Of a DNA stretch of 64,000 nt, positions 47,862 to 60,600 are shown one piece after another. The stretch spans positions 5,191,364-5,255,363 of the forward strand of contig CM038705.1 in the NCBI GenBank assembly GCA_021613375.1. The letters are read 5' to 3'. The first letter of the stretch is position 1, and every line of letters starts with the position of its first letter. Below the pieces are notes generated by a model that saw only the letters and a list, made by a program, of their open reading frames with translations, ran no database searches and was not told the origin of the DNA. Origin of the DNA: Megaleporinus macrocephalus. Taxonomy: Eukaryota; Chordata; Actinopteri; Characiformes; Anostomidae. Both the position numbers and the translations under genes were made by a program.

Positions 47862-48531
47862 AGCAGCCTCACGTCCAGAGAAAAGGGGAGAAACATCCAG
47901 AAAAAAACAGCGAGCCAGCTAGCTGGAGCTAGCCAGTCCTCGAAAACAATCCCTCGGCTGTTATAACGCGCTGGAATGAGATGATCTAGAAGGTCAGGAG
48001 ACGTTTACATTAATCCTACGAGCACATTTGCATCTGTCCATCTGCAGACCTGGACAAAATACGCCTCTTGAGTACTTTCCCGGCGCTGTAAAGCATGTTC
48101 TCCGAAGGCAGCCTCCTTTCTAGTTCATGGTCCGCCGGAGACAAGCAGATTATCTTGTCGAGTCGATACACAATGCGCCGGTTTGGACTCCTCCTCTCCC
48201 CCGCCAACCGATTTCAAGTCATGGCGAGGCAGATAAGCAGAAGCTGCCGCGACTTTCTGAGAGGCTGCTGAAATCGAAAGTAAGCCAGACACGGTTAGGA
48301 GACGCTTCTCGACTCGTGCGAGGAAGCTGGCAGCTTCAAGTTGTTCGCTTTCGTTCCACCTTAAACGGCGCAGCGCGCCAGAATGGACGTGGGTGCACCA
48401 CTTAAGGTGGAACGAACCACTACAGAAGTATAACCAGCTGCCTCCTGGTTCAGCCTCCTCTGCTGCTCTTCAGTTCTTTGAAGCTCATGATTTAAACCCT
48501 CATACCACTGTTCCAACGTTTCTTCAAGATC
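47862..48531. promoter_or_regulatory. Probable shared bidirectional promoter of setd2 and the tubulin gene
   Basis: The 670 bp between the two divergent start codons hold both 5' UTRs and no other gene. The stretch is richer in CpG than the surrounding introns (ATAACGCGCTGG, CGGCGCAGCGCGCCAG), as expected for a CpG-type divergent promoter. No TATA box is obvious. Transcription start sites cannot be placed from sequence. Confidence 0.6.
48350..48416. repeat. Perfect 15-bp inverted repeat in the shared promoter
   Basis: TTCGTTCCACCTTAA at 48350-48364 is the exact reverse complement of TTAAGGTGGAACGAA at 48402-48416, with a 37-bp GC-rich spacer. It lies 116 bp before the tubulin ATG, so it may fold in the 5' UTR or act as a paired protein-binding site. 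Confidence 0.85.
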
Positions 48532-48617
48532 ATGTCTGCTGTGGTGCTCCAAGTTGGGCAGTGTGGAAACCAGCTAGGCCTTGAGTGGTGGAGGCTCCTC
48601 GGCCACCACAAGAAGAG
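48532..48617 (+). CDS. Tubulin exon 1: start codon and GTP-binding T1 loop
   Basis: 28 codons plus two bases: MSAVVLQVGQCGNQLGLEWW then RLLGHHKK. Strand S1, the T1 loop GQCGNQ that binds GTP, and helix H1 are all here. This ATG is chosen because tubulins begin MxxxxxQxGQCGNQ. Donor GTAAGA. Confidence 0.93.
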
Positions 48618-51600
48618 GTAAGACCTGAGAAGGTTTCTTGGATTTTAAACCAAAATAAACCACCGTGATGTCGTCTGAGAGAGCATTGTTTGCGTCTAGA
48701 TGTCCCTACAGCTCCAGACGTGGACAGGTAGCGGCCGTATGCGTGGACACCGAGCCCAAAGTGCTGAGGGGAGCTCAGGAGTTGGTGAAAAAGGAGTAAG
48801 TCTGATTGCAGAAACCGCTCTCTTGAGACCTCAGGGGCCAATCTGATTTTTGTGGCATCCGGACTGATTTTTAGTAGTGTGGTAAGCAAGATAACGCAGA
48901 ATCTGATTTTTGTGAATCAAGTCCGATCCACATTTGGAGGCGGCTTGAAACGTCATTGATGCACAAAGTGATTTCTCAAATCAGAGCTCTTGAGACGACA
49001 GTCCATATCGTAATATCGTAGGTGATCAGATCGGATTTGTGTGTCCAGATGTCAGCAACTGTCAACAGTTCTGATGTTTCTCTAGAAAAGAGCTTTTCAC
49101 ACCAAACCACTCTGAACATATTTAATCTGATTTGTGCGAATCGAGTCCAATCCACATTCGGTGGTGGCTTGAAATGTGATTGCAATCAGATTTCTACAGT
49201 TTGGATGCACAAATTGGATTTCAAAGGCTGTGTTCAGACTTGAGGACTTGTTTCTCAAATCAGATCTGTTGAGTCGACAGTCCGTACGGTAATTTGTAAG
49301 TGATCAGATGAGATTTGTGTGTCCAGACGTCAACAATTCTGATTCTGGAATAGCTTTTTACACCAAAACCACACTGAACACATGCAATCAGATTTTTGCG
49401 AATCGAGTCCAATTCACGTTTGGAGGCGACATGAGTGTGATAGCAAAAAGAGTTTTGGTGTGGACAAACAAAGTGGATTTCAAAGGTTGTATTTAGGCTG
49501 CAGGCGAACTGGATTTGTCTCTTAAATCAGATCTCTTGAGACGACAGTCCGTATCATAAATTGTATGGGATCTGATCGGATTTGTGAGGCCAGATGTCAC
49601 CAACTGTGAGCAATTCTGACTTACGTTTCTCTAGAACAGTGTGTTTCACACTAAAACACTCTGAATGACTCTGAACACATGCAATCTGATTTGTGCAAAT
49701 CGAGTCCAATCCACATTTTGAGGCGGCTTGAAATGTGATTGCAATCAGATTTCTACAGTCTGGACACACAAATTAGGATTTCAAGGGTTGCGTTCAGACT
49801 ACAGTCAAACTGTACTTGTCTTTCAAATCAAGTCTCTTCAGATGACCGTCCACATCTGATATATTTTCAAAATATCAGATCGGATTTGTGTGCCAAACGT
49901 CACCAACCTGTATAGACGCATTGGGACGTAAGCAGCTGTAACTACGTAGCAAATTCCAGCAATTCCCTCACTCTGGATTTGACATCATCGTTTGAAATCT
50001 GATTTGATTTGAATGGAGCGGCCAGAGCATCCAGACCAAGACAGATCTGTAAAAATCTGATTGGAATTACATTTTAAACCACATCCAAATGTAATTTTTT
50101 GAGTTTTTTTTGTGTTCAGACTATCAACCTAGATACAATCTGAAATTTGGACTGGTAGTCTGAATATAACAAACAAGGACCATGTCTAATCCAGGGTGAC
50201 GGAGGTGCTGAGGTTTCCTCCATAGTTGCAGACCTCTACATTCTTACCACAGCAGATAGGTTGGTAATGTCTGGACACCAAAAATCAGATTTAGGAAACA
50301 GTTGAGATTTGTGTCAATCAAACATCTCAACCCTCTTTCCTTGCAGTAAACTCCATCCGGCCAACGTCGTCGAGGGGAAGGGAGGGCGTGGAGGAAACTG
50401 GGCTTATGGTGAGACCTTCAGGAGAACGTTTCGTTTGTAGCGTCATTGTTTTCTGAAAAAGAGAAAGACCAGCCTTGCTGTTTTTGAACTTTCAAACCAG
50501 GTTACCATGGAGGCCCAGGTGAAGGTGGGAGAGGTTTACTCGAGCGAACAATGGAGGCCATTCGTCAGGAGGCAGAGAGGCAGGATTATTATGGTGGAAC
50601 GCTTCTTCTGCACAGCCTGAGTGGAGGCACAGGGTCAGGTGAGCAGAAGTATCAGGTCCAGGCTTCACTGGACACTTGTAGGCAGAAGGCAGCCAATCAG
50701 CTGACAGGTTTGGTGTATCAAAGAGGAATTCCACCAAAGCTTTTTAAAATCTTCCAGTGTTTCAGGTGAACAAAGCCATCAGACTTCTTTGCAGTGGTGG
50801 CGAACATACATGTGAGTGTTTGAAATGTAGATGTAGATGTAGGAAAATCTGAAAATAATACATTTTCTTTGAGGACTGTTTTGGATTTTAATACCAAAAT
50901 CTTCTTGAAATTCTCATAAATAATATCTCAGACATCAGAGTTCTCATAACCATTTCATATAAGAACTTTCTGTGAGGAAGCTTTTAGAGGTTGGACATCT
51001 GGTTCCATTCACCACCACTGTGAACAATTATGACTCTAAGTTTCTCTAGATTGGAGCGTTTTACTCCAAACCACTCTACATTACTTTGTCTAGGTGTTTC
51101 TAATAAAGTGTCCAGTTGAAAGTACAAGGTAGGTGTTTCTAATAAAGTGGCCAGTTATTGGATAGGCAAGGTATGTACTGGACACAGCAAGAAAGTAAAA
51201 TGTAGGTGTTTCTAATAAAGTGGCCAGTTATTGGATAGGCAAGGTATGTACTGGACACAGCAAGAAAGTAAAATGTAGGTGTTTCTAATAAAGTGGCAAG
51301 TTTGTGGAAACACAACTTAGGTATTTCTAATAAAGTGGCTAGTTAGAGGAAGTACAAGGTAGGTGTTTCTAATAAAGTGGCCAGTTATTCGATATGCAAG
51401 GTATGTATTGGCCAGTGGATGAAAGTAAATGGTAGGTGTTTCTAATAAAGTGGCCAGTTGGTAGAAGCACAAGCTAGGTATTTCTAATAAAGTGGCCAGT
51501 TGGTGGAAGCACAAGTTAGGTATTTCTAATAAAGTGTCCTGTGAAAGGAAGTACAAGGTAGGTGTTTCTAATAAAGTGGCCAGTCATTGGATATGCAAGG

Positions 51601-54600
51601 TATGTATTGGCCAGTGGATGAAAGTAAAAGGTAGGTGTTTCTAATAAAGTGGCCAATTAGTGGAAGTACAAGGTAGGTGTTTCTAATAAAGTGGCCAGTT
51701 AGTGGAAGCACAAGTTAGGTGTTTCTAATAAAGTGGCCTGTTAGTGGAAGCACAAGTTAGGTATTTCTAATAAAGTGGCCAGTTAGTGGAAGCACAAGTT
51801 AGGTATTTCTAATAAAGTGGCCAGTTAGTGGAAGCACAAGTTAGGTATTTCTAATAAAGTGGCCAGTTAGTGGAAGCACAAGTTAGGTATTTCTAATAAA
51901 GTGGCCAGTTAGTGGAAGCACAAGTTAGGTATTTCTAATAAAGTGGCCAGTTAGTGGAAGCACAAGTTAGGTATTTCTAATAAAGTGGCCAGTAAGTGAA
52001 AGCACAAGTTAGGTATTTCTAATAAAGTGGCCTGTGAAAGAACGTAACAGGTAGGTGTTTCTAATAAAGTGGCCAGGTAGTGTTCTTTTCAGTTGATATT
52101 ATATATATTTATCTTTCCATCCATGTCACGTGGACAGGGCTTGGCTCCAGGCTGTGTGAGCAGATCCGTGAGGAGTTTCCTGTTGGTCACATCCTGACGG
52201 TCTCGGTGGTCCCTCATCAGAGCGGAGAGAGCCCACTCCAGCACTACAACACTTTACTGAGCCTGGCATCACTGCACAGGTCTGTATGATGTTAAAGTTT
52301 ACTTTCTTTAGTTCAGCTCTGAAACTACGAGGCCTATGTAGCTGTATGAAGATACCGTAGTCTATATTATAGTTCATGTTTATAGATACCAGTGTGTCGT
52401 ACGGTGTTTCTTGCTGGATACATTAAATTCCATGGTTAGATACATTAGTCTCGTAGCGCCAGTGCTAAAACTTTAGTAAACTGTAGATACTGGACTTATA
52501 TGGACTGGTGACCTTAAACCAAATACATACAAACGTCAGAACGTCTGTCTATGTTCTAAAAATACATTGTTACAAAATACAAATACATGTTTTTTAATAT
52601 ACTCTTAAAAATAATAATAATAATTAAACAATTGAATTAAAGTATAATGAAATAATTAAAAATAATTAATTGTATTTAGCTTGTCAAGGTGATATAAATA
52701 AATAAAATGTATTAGTATTGTTATCAGTAATAGTAATATCATATATAATGAATTTGATTGTGTAGTTGTTTTTGAAGGGTCTCAAAAGTAGACTTCTACT
52801 AGATCGACACCTAGAATCTGTCAATCCCATCTTTTTATAATAATTAGTTTAAAAAGATAAATAATCCTAAAGTGACCTGATTACTAGTATTTATGATAAT
52901 ATTATTATAATACATCATGGTATTACTACATGATATTAATATATTACTTGAGACTAATAAATTATTCATTTAGTATGCATGATAATGATTTATCGGATTA
53001 TTTCACATTATTATATATGACGATTATGTGCTCTGTTTTATCCACAGGTGTGCAGATGGTGTGCTACTGTTTTATAATGATCATGCCTTATCACGTGCTG
53101 GACTTCAGCAGAGGTCAGGACCACCAGGTTCACTCACAGCTATGAATACATACATGGCCTCATGCCTGGCTGGACTCCTGCTTCCTGTACAGAGCCTCAC
53201 TACACGCAGGTGGTGCCCTCAACCTAAACATAGGTGTTTTTGCACAATGTACAGTTATTTCATACACAGTGTAAATTGAAATTATATAAACTAGACACAT
53301 TTTAACACATTTAGGATTTTTTTTATTAAACTAGATGCAAAAGAATATTTTAAAATGAACAAGATGCAAAAGGGTATTTTTTAATTAATCTAGATGCAAA
53401 GAGGTATTTTTTCAAATAAAACCAGATACAAATAGGTTATTTGTTTTATTAAACCATAAGCAAAAGGGTATTTTTTAAATTAAACTAGATGCAATGGGGT
53501 ATTTATTAAATAAAACTAGATGCAAAGGGGTATTTTCAAAATTAAATGAAATGCATGAAGGCATGTTTTAAATTAAAATAGATGCAAAGGGCATTTTTTT
53601 TAATTGAACTAGATTAAATGGGATATTTTTTTAAATAAAACTAGATGCAAAGGCATGTTTTAAAAATAAAACTAGATGCAAAGGAGTATTTTTTACATTA
53701 AACTAGATGCAATGGGGTATTTTTAAAATTTAACTAGATGCAAATGTGTATTTTTTTAATTAAACTAGATGCAAAATGGTATTTTTTAAAACTAAACTAA
53801 ATGCAATGGGCTATTTTTAAAATTAAACCAGATGAAAATACATATTTAAAATTAAACTAGATGCAAATACATATTTTTTTAAATTAAACTAGATGCAAAT
53901 GCATATTTTTAAAATTAAACTACATGCAAAAGGGTTTTTTGTTCAATATTTTAAAGATTTTGGGTGCAAATTATGGGTTCCCAGTTGTATTAATCACATT
54001 AATCATCACCCAGATTTATTTTATATTACTGAAAATGTTTGCATTTGCCAAATGTTCTAGAAGTAGCTAATAGTTATAAAACTAATAGAGAAGGTCCCAA
54101 ATCCTAGTGGTATCATCAGTGGTTATATTACAGAGTATTACCTAAACTGCACCTCAGCTTGAGTGGCTTTATATGTTCTATAGATCTATATGTTTTTCAT
54201 TGAGTTATAAATACTATATCTCCGGGCTTCTTCTAGTGGGTGGAGTTTGGGAATGGAGCCGTGGGAGCTGATCCGGTCTGTGTGTCCTGTTCCTTCAGCC
54301 AAACTTCTCTACACCACTCAGGCCTCTTCTGGGTAAGAGCAGATGGAACAGCAATAAAAATGATAGGTATCACAACACACACATTCATTAATGTCCAAAA
54401 CTGGGTTTCTGTAATGCATTAAAACTTACTATAATTTCAAACTACTATTGATGTAATACAAATAAAAGCAAAAGTTTTTTAACTAAAACTAAATCAAAAC
54501 CATAATGTCTACTACAAAAATAATACAAATGGAATAAAAATATTAAAAATGTAAAAAATATATATTAATTTTTAAAGATAATTTAATTCTACCCTAATCA

Positions 54601-57600
54601 AAAACCTGCTGTCACAGAATGCATCTAAATTCTAAAAACTGAAACTATAACTGTAAATAACTAAAACAATACTAAAACTTTTACCTATCAATAAAGCTAA
54701 ACTGAAACAATTAATGTACCTTTAAAATAAACTGAAAATAATCTAAAAAAGAAATACGACACAGATTGTCACATAGCACCCGTAACTTTTATTTTGTATT
54801 TTTTTAACTATATAAAAAATACTTTTATTTACTTCAACTTATGTTATTATACTTAGTATATTTTGTATATATTTTTATTATTTCCTTTTTTTTGTTATCT
54901 TTATCTATTGGTGAATGGAGGAACAGCAAAGTAAGAATTTCATTGTACAGTGTAACTGTCTGTTCTGCTGTGCATATGACAATAAAACTCTTGAATCTTG
55001 AAACTTGAATTTCAAGTTGGAAACTTGTTGGCAAAGAGTTTTGAAAGAATCCTGAGAATCCAATGAAAACAAACAAATGAACATGGGACCAAGTTAAGCC
55101 TCACCTTTTACTGGAAGCCCAGAGAACCAATCAGTAGCTCTTATTTTGGACATATTACGAGAAGACTATCATGCTTGGAAGATTTGAAGGTACAAAAGTT
55201 AGACCAGCTACAAGATGAATGAATTCAATCAAAAGAATCATGAGCCAGCCATTCAGACACCTGAGGACCCAGACCATTGCTAATGATGTCCATATAGTAT
55301 AGACTTGTGTGACTTTGTGTGTGTTTATTATGAATCCCGACATCAGATATGCTGGCTAATGTCTTCTTGTTCTTGTCTTCAGTGAGAGGTCACAGTGGGA
55401 CAGCTTGGTCAGCAAAACACTTCAGCACATACCTCAGCTTTCACCTGCTGGAACACCTGTATCCTTAAAGCTGAGCTGCAGTTCACTTTATCTTTTGAGT
55501 TATTTGACCTTCAGTCATTTCAAAACCTGATCTAACACACCTGGAACAGGCCTCCAGGAGCGACTGCTCACGTGCTTTGAGATTGGTTTAATTGGAAGTG
55601 TCAACCTAAATATCTACATATCGTTGCTGTCCAATGAAAAACGAGTATCTCCAAAATTACAACTTTATAGGAGAGGACAAAAACAGTATTTACTTTTAAT
55701 GTGAGTCAATGGAACCAGAATTTGTGTTCAAGTTATTTAGAAAAATGAAAATCAACCAACATGGAAACAAAGGTTTTTCTTTGGACAGTGATAACATTGG
55801 GGTTCCAGACCCAAACTACCAGCATATCTAGTATCATCCCAATCACTGTTTTCCCATGATACTCTGCGTACATTGTGCATTGCACAACGGCCAATTTTTG
55901 GAGATAAACAAATGCATAAATAAGCTAATGCAACAAAATAAACTAAGCATGATAGAGAGTGCGATAACGCCAACATTGACCAGACTAGGGACTTAACCGA
56001 AATGTATAACGTAAGTCTACACTTACTATAGAGGGAGTACAGTAGTTGTTTGGAGGGGTTATGGGCCGCTGATCAGGGAACCAGCCTTGTGATCGCAAGG
56101 TCGCTGGTTGTATTTCCTGAACTGACCGGACATGACTTAAGTGCCCTTGAGCAAGACACCTAACTTCCAATTGCTCACCGGATACTGTGGATAAGGCTGC
56201 CCACCACTCCACTGTTCACTAGTGTGTTTGTGTATATATGGGTGTTTCACTGCCCACTAAATTGTTTGTTCACTAGTGTGTGTATGTGGTTGTTTTACTG
56301 CACAGATGGGTTTAAATGTGGAGGTCAAATTCCTGTGTGTGCAAAACACAAATGGCAAAAAGTTCTAAATTATTATTATTATTTTTTTAAAGTCAGAGAT
56401 TATGAGTAAAACGTTTGACTAGTAGTGTAATAAAACATTTGAATGGTAGTGTACTGAAACGTTTGACTGGTAGTGTATCTAAAACGTTTGGCTGGTAGTG
56501 TATCTAAAACGTTTGGCTGGTAGTGTATCTAAAACCTTTGGCTGGTAGTGTACTAAAACGTTTGACTGGTAGTGTACTAAAACGTTTGACTGGTAGTGTA
56601 TCTAAAACGTTTGACTGGTAGTGTATCTAAAACGTTTGGCTGGTAGTGTATCTAAAACGTTTGGCTGGTAGTGTATCTAAAACGTTTGACTGGTAGTGTA
56701 CTAAAACGTTTGACTGGTAGTGTATCTAAAACGTTTGACTGGTAGTGTATCTAAAACGTTTGACTGGTAGTGTATCTAAAACGTTTGACTGGTAGTGTAC
56801 TAAAACGTTTGACTGGTAGTGTATCTAAAACGTTTGGCTGGTAGTGTACTAAAACGTTTGATTGGTAGTGTATCTAAAACGTTTGACTGGTAGTGTACTA
56901 AAACGTTTGACTGGTAGTGTACTAAAACGTTTGACTGGTAGTGTATCTAAAACGTTTGACTGGTAGTGTATCTAAAACGTTTGACTGGTAGTGTACTAAA
57001 ACGTTTCACTGGTTGTGTATCTAAAACGTTTGACTGGTAGTGTATCTAAAACGTTTGACTGGTTGTGTACTAAAACGTTTGACTGGTAGTGTATCTAAAA
57101 CGTTTGACTGGTAGTGTACTAAAACGTTTGACTGGTAGTGTATCTAAAACGTTTGATTGGTAGTGTACTAAAACGTTTGACTGGTAGTGTATCTAAAACG
57201 TTTGTCTGGTAGTGTACTAAAACGTTTGACTGGTAGTGTATCTAAAACGTTTGACTGGTAGTGTATCTAAAACGTTTGGCTGGTAGTGTACTAAAACGTT
57301 TGACTGGTAGTGTACTAAAACGTTTGACTGGTAGTGTATCTAAAACGTTTGACTGGTAGTGTATCTAAAACGTTTGGCTGGTAGTGTACTAAAACGTTTG
57401 ACTGGTAGTGTACTAAAACGTTTGACTGGTAGTGTATCTAAAACGTTTGACTGGTAGTGTACTAAAACGTTTGACTGGTAGTGTATCTAAAACGTTTGGC
57501 TGGTAGTGTACTAAAACGTTTGACTGGTAGTGTACTAAAACGTTTGACTGGTAGTGTATCTAAAACGTTTGACTGGTAGTGTATCTAAAACGTTTGGCTG

Positions 57601-60600
57601 GTAGTGTACTAAAACGTTTGACTGGTAGTGTACTAAAACGTTTGACTGGTAGTGTATCTAAAACGTTTGACTGGTAGTGTACTAAAACGTTTGATTGGTA
57701 GTGTATCTAAAACGTTTGACTGGTAGTGTATCTAAAACGTTTGTCTGGTAGTGTATCTAAAACGTTTGACTGGTAGTGTATCTAAAACGTTTGACTGGTA
57801 GTGTACTAAAACGTTTGACTGGTAGTGTATCTAAAACGTTTGACTGGTAGTGTACTAAAACGTTTGACTGGTAGTGTATCTAAAACGTTTGACTGGTAGT
57901 GTATCTAAAACGTTTGACTGGTAGTGTATTAAAATGTTTGACTGGTAGTGTATCTAAAACGTTTGACTGGTAGTGTATTAAAATGTTTGACTGGTAGTGT
58001 ATCTAAAACGTTTGATTGGTAGTGATCTAAAACGTTTGACTGGTAGTGTACTAAAACGTTTGACTGGTAGTGTACTAAAACGTTTGATTGGTAGTGATCT
58101 AAAACGTTTGACTGGTAGTGTATCTAAAACGTTTGATTGGTAGTGATCTAAAACGTTTGACTGGTAGTGTACTAAAACGTTTGATTGGTAGTGATCTAAA
58201 ACGTTTGACTGGTAGTGTACTAAAACGTTTGATTGGTAGTGTACTAAAACGTTTGATTGGTAGTGTATCTAAAACGTTTGACTGGTAGTGTATCTAAAAC
58301 GTTTGACTGGTAGTGTACTAAAACGTTTGACTGGTAGTGATCTAAAACGTTTGACTGGTAGTGTATCTAAAACGTTTGGCTGGTAGTGTATCTAAAACGT
58401 TTGGCTGGTAGTGTACTAAAACGTTTGACTGGTAGTGTATCTAAACGTTTGACTGGTAGTGTATCTAAAATGTTTGACTGGTAGTGTACTAAAACGTTTG
58501 ACTGGTAGTGTATCTAAAACGTTTGACTGGTAGTGTATCTAAAACGTTTGACTGGTAGTGTACTAAAACGTTTGATTGGTACTGTACTAAAACGTTTGAC
58601 TGGTAGTGTATCTAAAACGTTTGACTAGTAGTGTATCTAAAACGTTTGGCTGGTAGTGTACTAAAACGTTTGGCTGGTAGTGTATCTAAAACGTTTGACT
58701 GGTAGTGTATCTAAAACGTTTGGCTGGTAGTGTATCTAAAACGTTTGACTGGTAGTGTATCTAAAACGTTTGACTGGTAGTGTATCTAAAACGTTTGATT
58801 GGTAGTGATCTAAAACGTTTGACTGGTAGTGTATCTAAAACGTTTGATTGGTAGTGATCTAAAACGTTTGACTGGTAGTGTACTAAAACGTTTGACTGGT
58901 AGTGTATCTAAAACGTTTGACTGGTAGTGTATCTAAAACGTTTGACTGGTAGTGTATCTAAAACGTTCGACTGGTAATATACTAAAACGTTTGATTGGTA
59001 GTGTATCTAAAACGTTTGACTGGTAGTGTACTGAAACGTTTGGCTGGAAGTGATCTAAAACGTTTGAGTGGTAGTGTGCTAAAACGTTTGACAGGTATTG
59101 CATCTAAAACGTTTGACTGGTAGTGTATCTAAAACGTTTGGCTGGTAGTGTATCTAAAACGTTTGGCTGGTAGTGTATCTAAAACGTTTGGCTGGTAGTG
59201 TATCTAAAACGTTTGACTGGTAGTGTACTAAAACGTTTGGCTGGTAGTGTATCTAAAACGTTTGACTGGTAGTGTATCTAAAACGTTTGGCTGGTAGTGT
59301 ACTAAAACGTTTGGCTGGTAGTGTATCTAAAACGTTTGGCTGGTAGTGTATCTAAAACGTTTGGCTGGTAGTGTACTAAAACGTTTGGCTGGTAGTGTAT
59401 CTAAAACGTTTGGCTGGTAGTGTACTAAAACGTTTGGCTGGTAGTGTATCTAAAACGTTTGGCTGGTAGTGTATCTAAAACGTTTGGCTGGTAGTGTACT
59501 AAAACGTTTGGCTGGTAGTGTATCTAAAACGTTTGACTGGTAGTGTATCTAAAACGTTTGGCTGGTAGTGTATCTAAAACGTTTGGCTGGTAGTGTACTA
59601 AAACGTTTGGCTGGTAGTGTATCTAAAACGTTTGGCTGGTAGTGTACTAAAACGTTTGGCTGGTAGTGTATCTAAAACGTTTGGCTGGTAGTGTACTAAA
59701 ACGTTTGACTGGTAGTGTACTAAAACGTTTGATTGGTAGTGATCTAAAACGTTTGACTGGTAGTGTACTAAAACGTTTGATTGGTAGTGTACTAAAACGT
59801 TTGATTGGTAGTGTATCTAAAACGTTTGACTGGTAGTGTATCTAAAACGTTTGACTGGTAGTGTACTAAAACGTTTGACTGGTAGTGATCTAAAACGTTT
59901 GACTGGTAGTGTATCTAAAACGTTTGGCTGGTAGTGTATCTAAAACGTTTGGCTGGTAGTGTATCTAAACGTTTGACTGGTAGTGTATCTAAAATGTTTG
60001 ACTGGTAGTGTACTAAAACGTTTGACTGGTAGTGTATCTAAAACGTTTGACTGGTAGTGTATCTAAAACGTTTGACTGGTAGTGTACTAAAACGTTTGAT
60101 TGGTACTGTACTAAAACGTTTGACTGGTAGTGTATCTAAAACGTTTGACTGGTAGTGTATCTAAAACGTTTGGCTGGTAGTGTATCTAAAACGTTTGGCT
60201 GGTAGTGTACTAAAACGTTTGGCTGGTAGTGTATCTAAAACGTTTGACTGGTAGTGTATCTAAAACGTTTGGCTGGTAGTGTATCTAAAACGTTTGACTG
60301 GTAGTGTATCTAAAACGTTTGACTGGTAGTGTATCTAAAACGTTTGATTGGTAGTGATCTAAAACGTTTGACTGGTAGTGTATCTAAAACGTTTGATTGG
60401 TAGTGGTCTAAAACGTTTGATTGGTAGTGATCTAAAACGTTTGACTGGTAGTGTACTAAAACGTTTGACTGGTAGTGTATCTAAAACGTTTGACTGGTAG
60501 TGTATCTAAAACGTTTGACTGGTAGTGTACTAAAACGTTTGATTGGTAGTGATCTCAAACGTTTGATTGGTAGTGATCTAAAACGTTTGACTGGTAGTGT

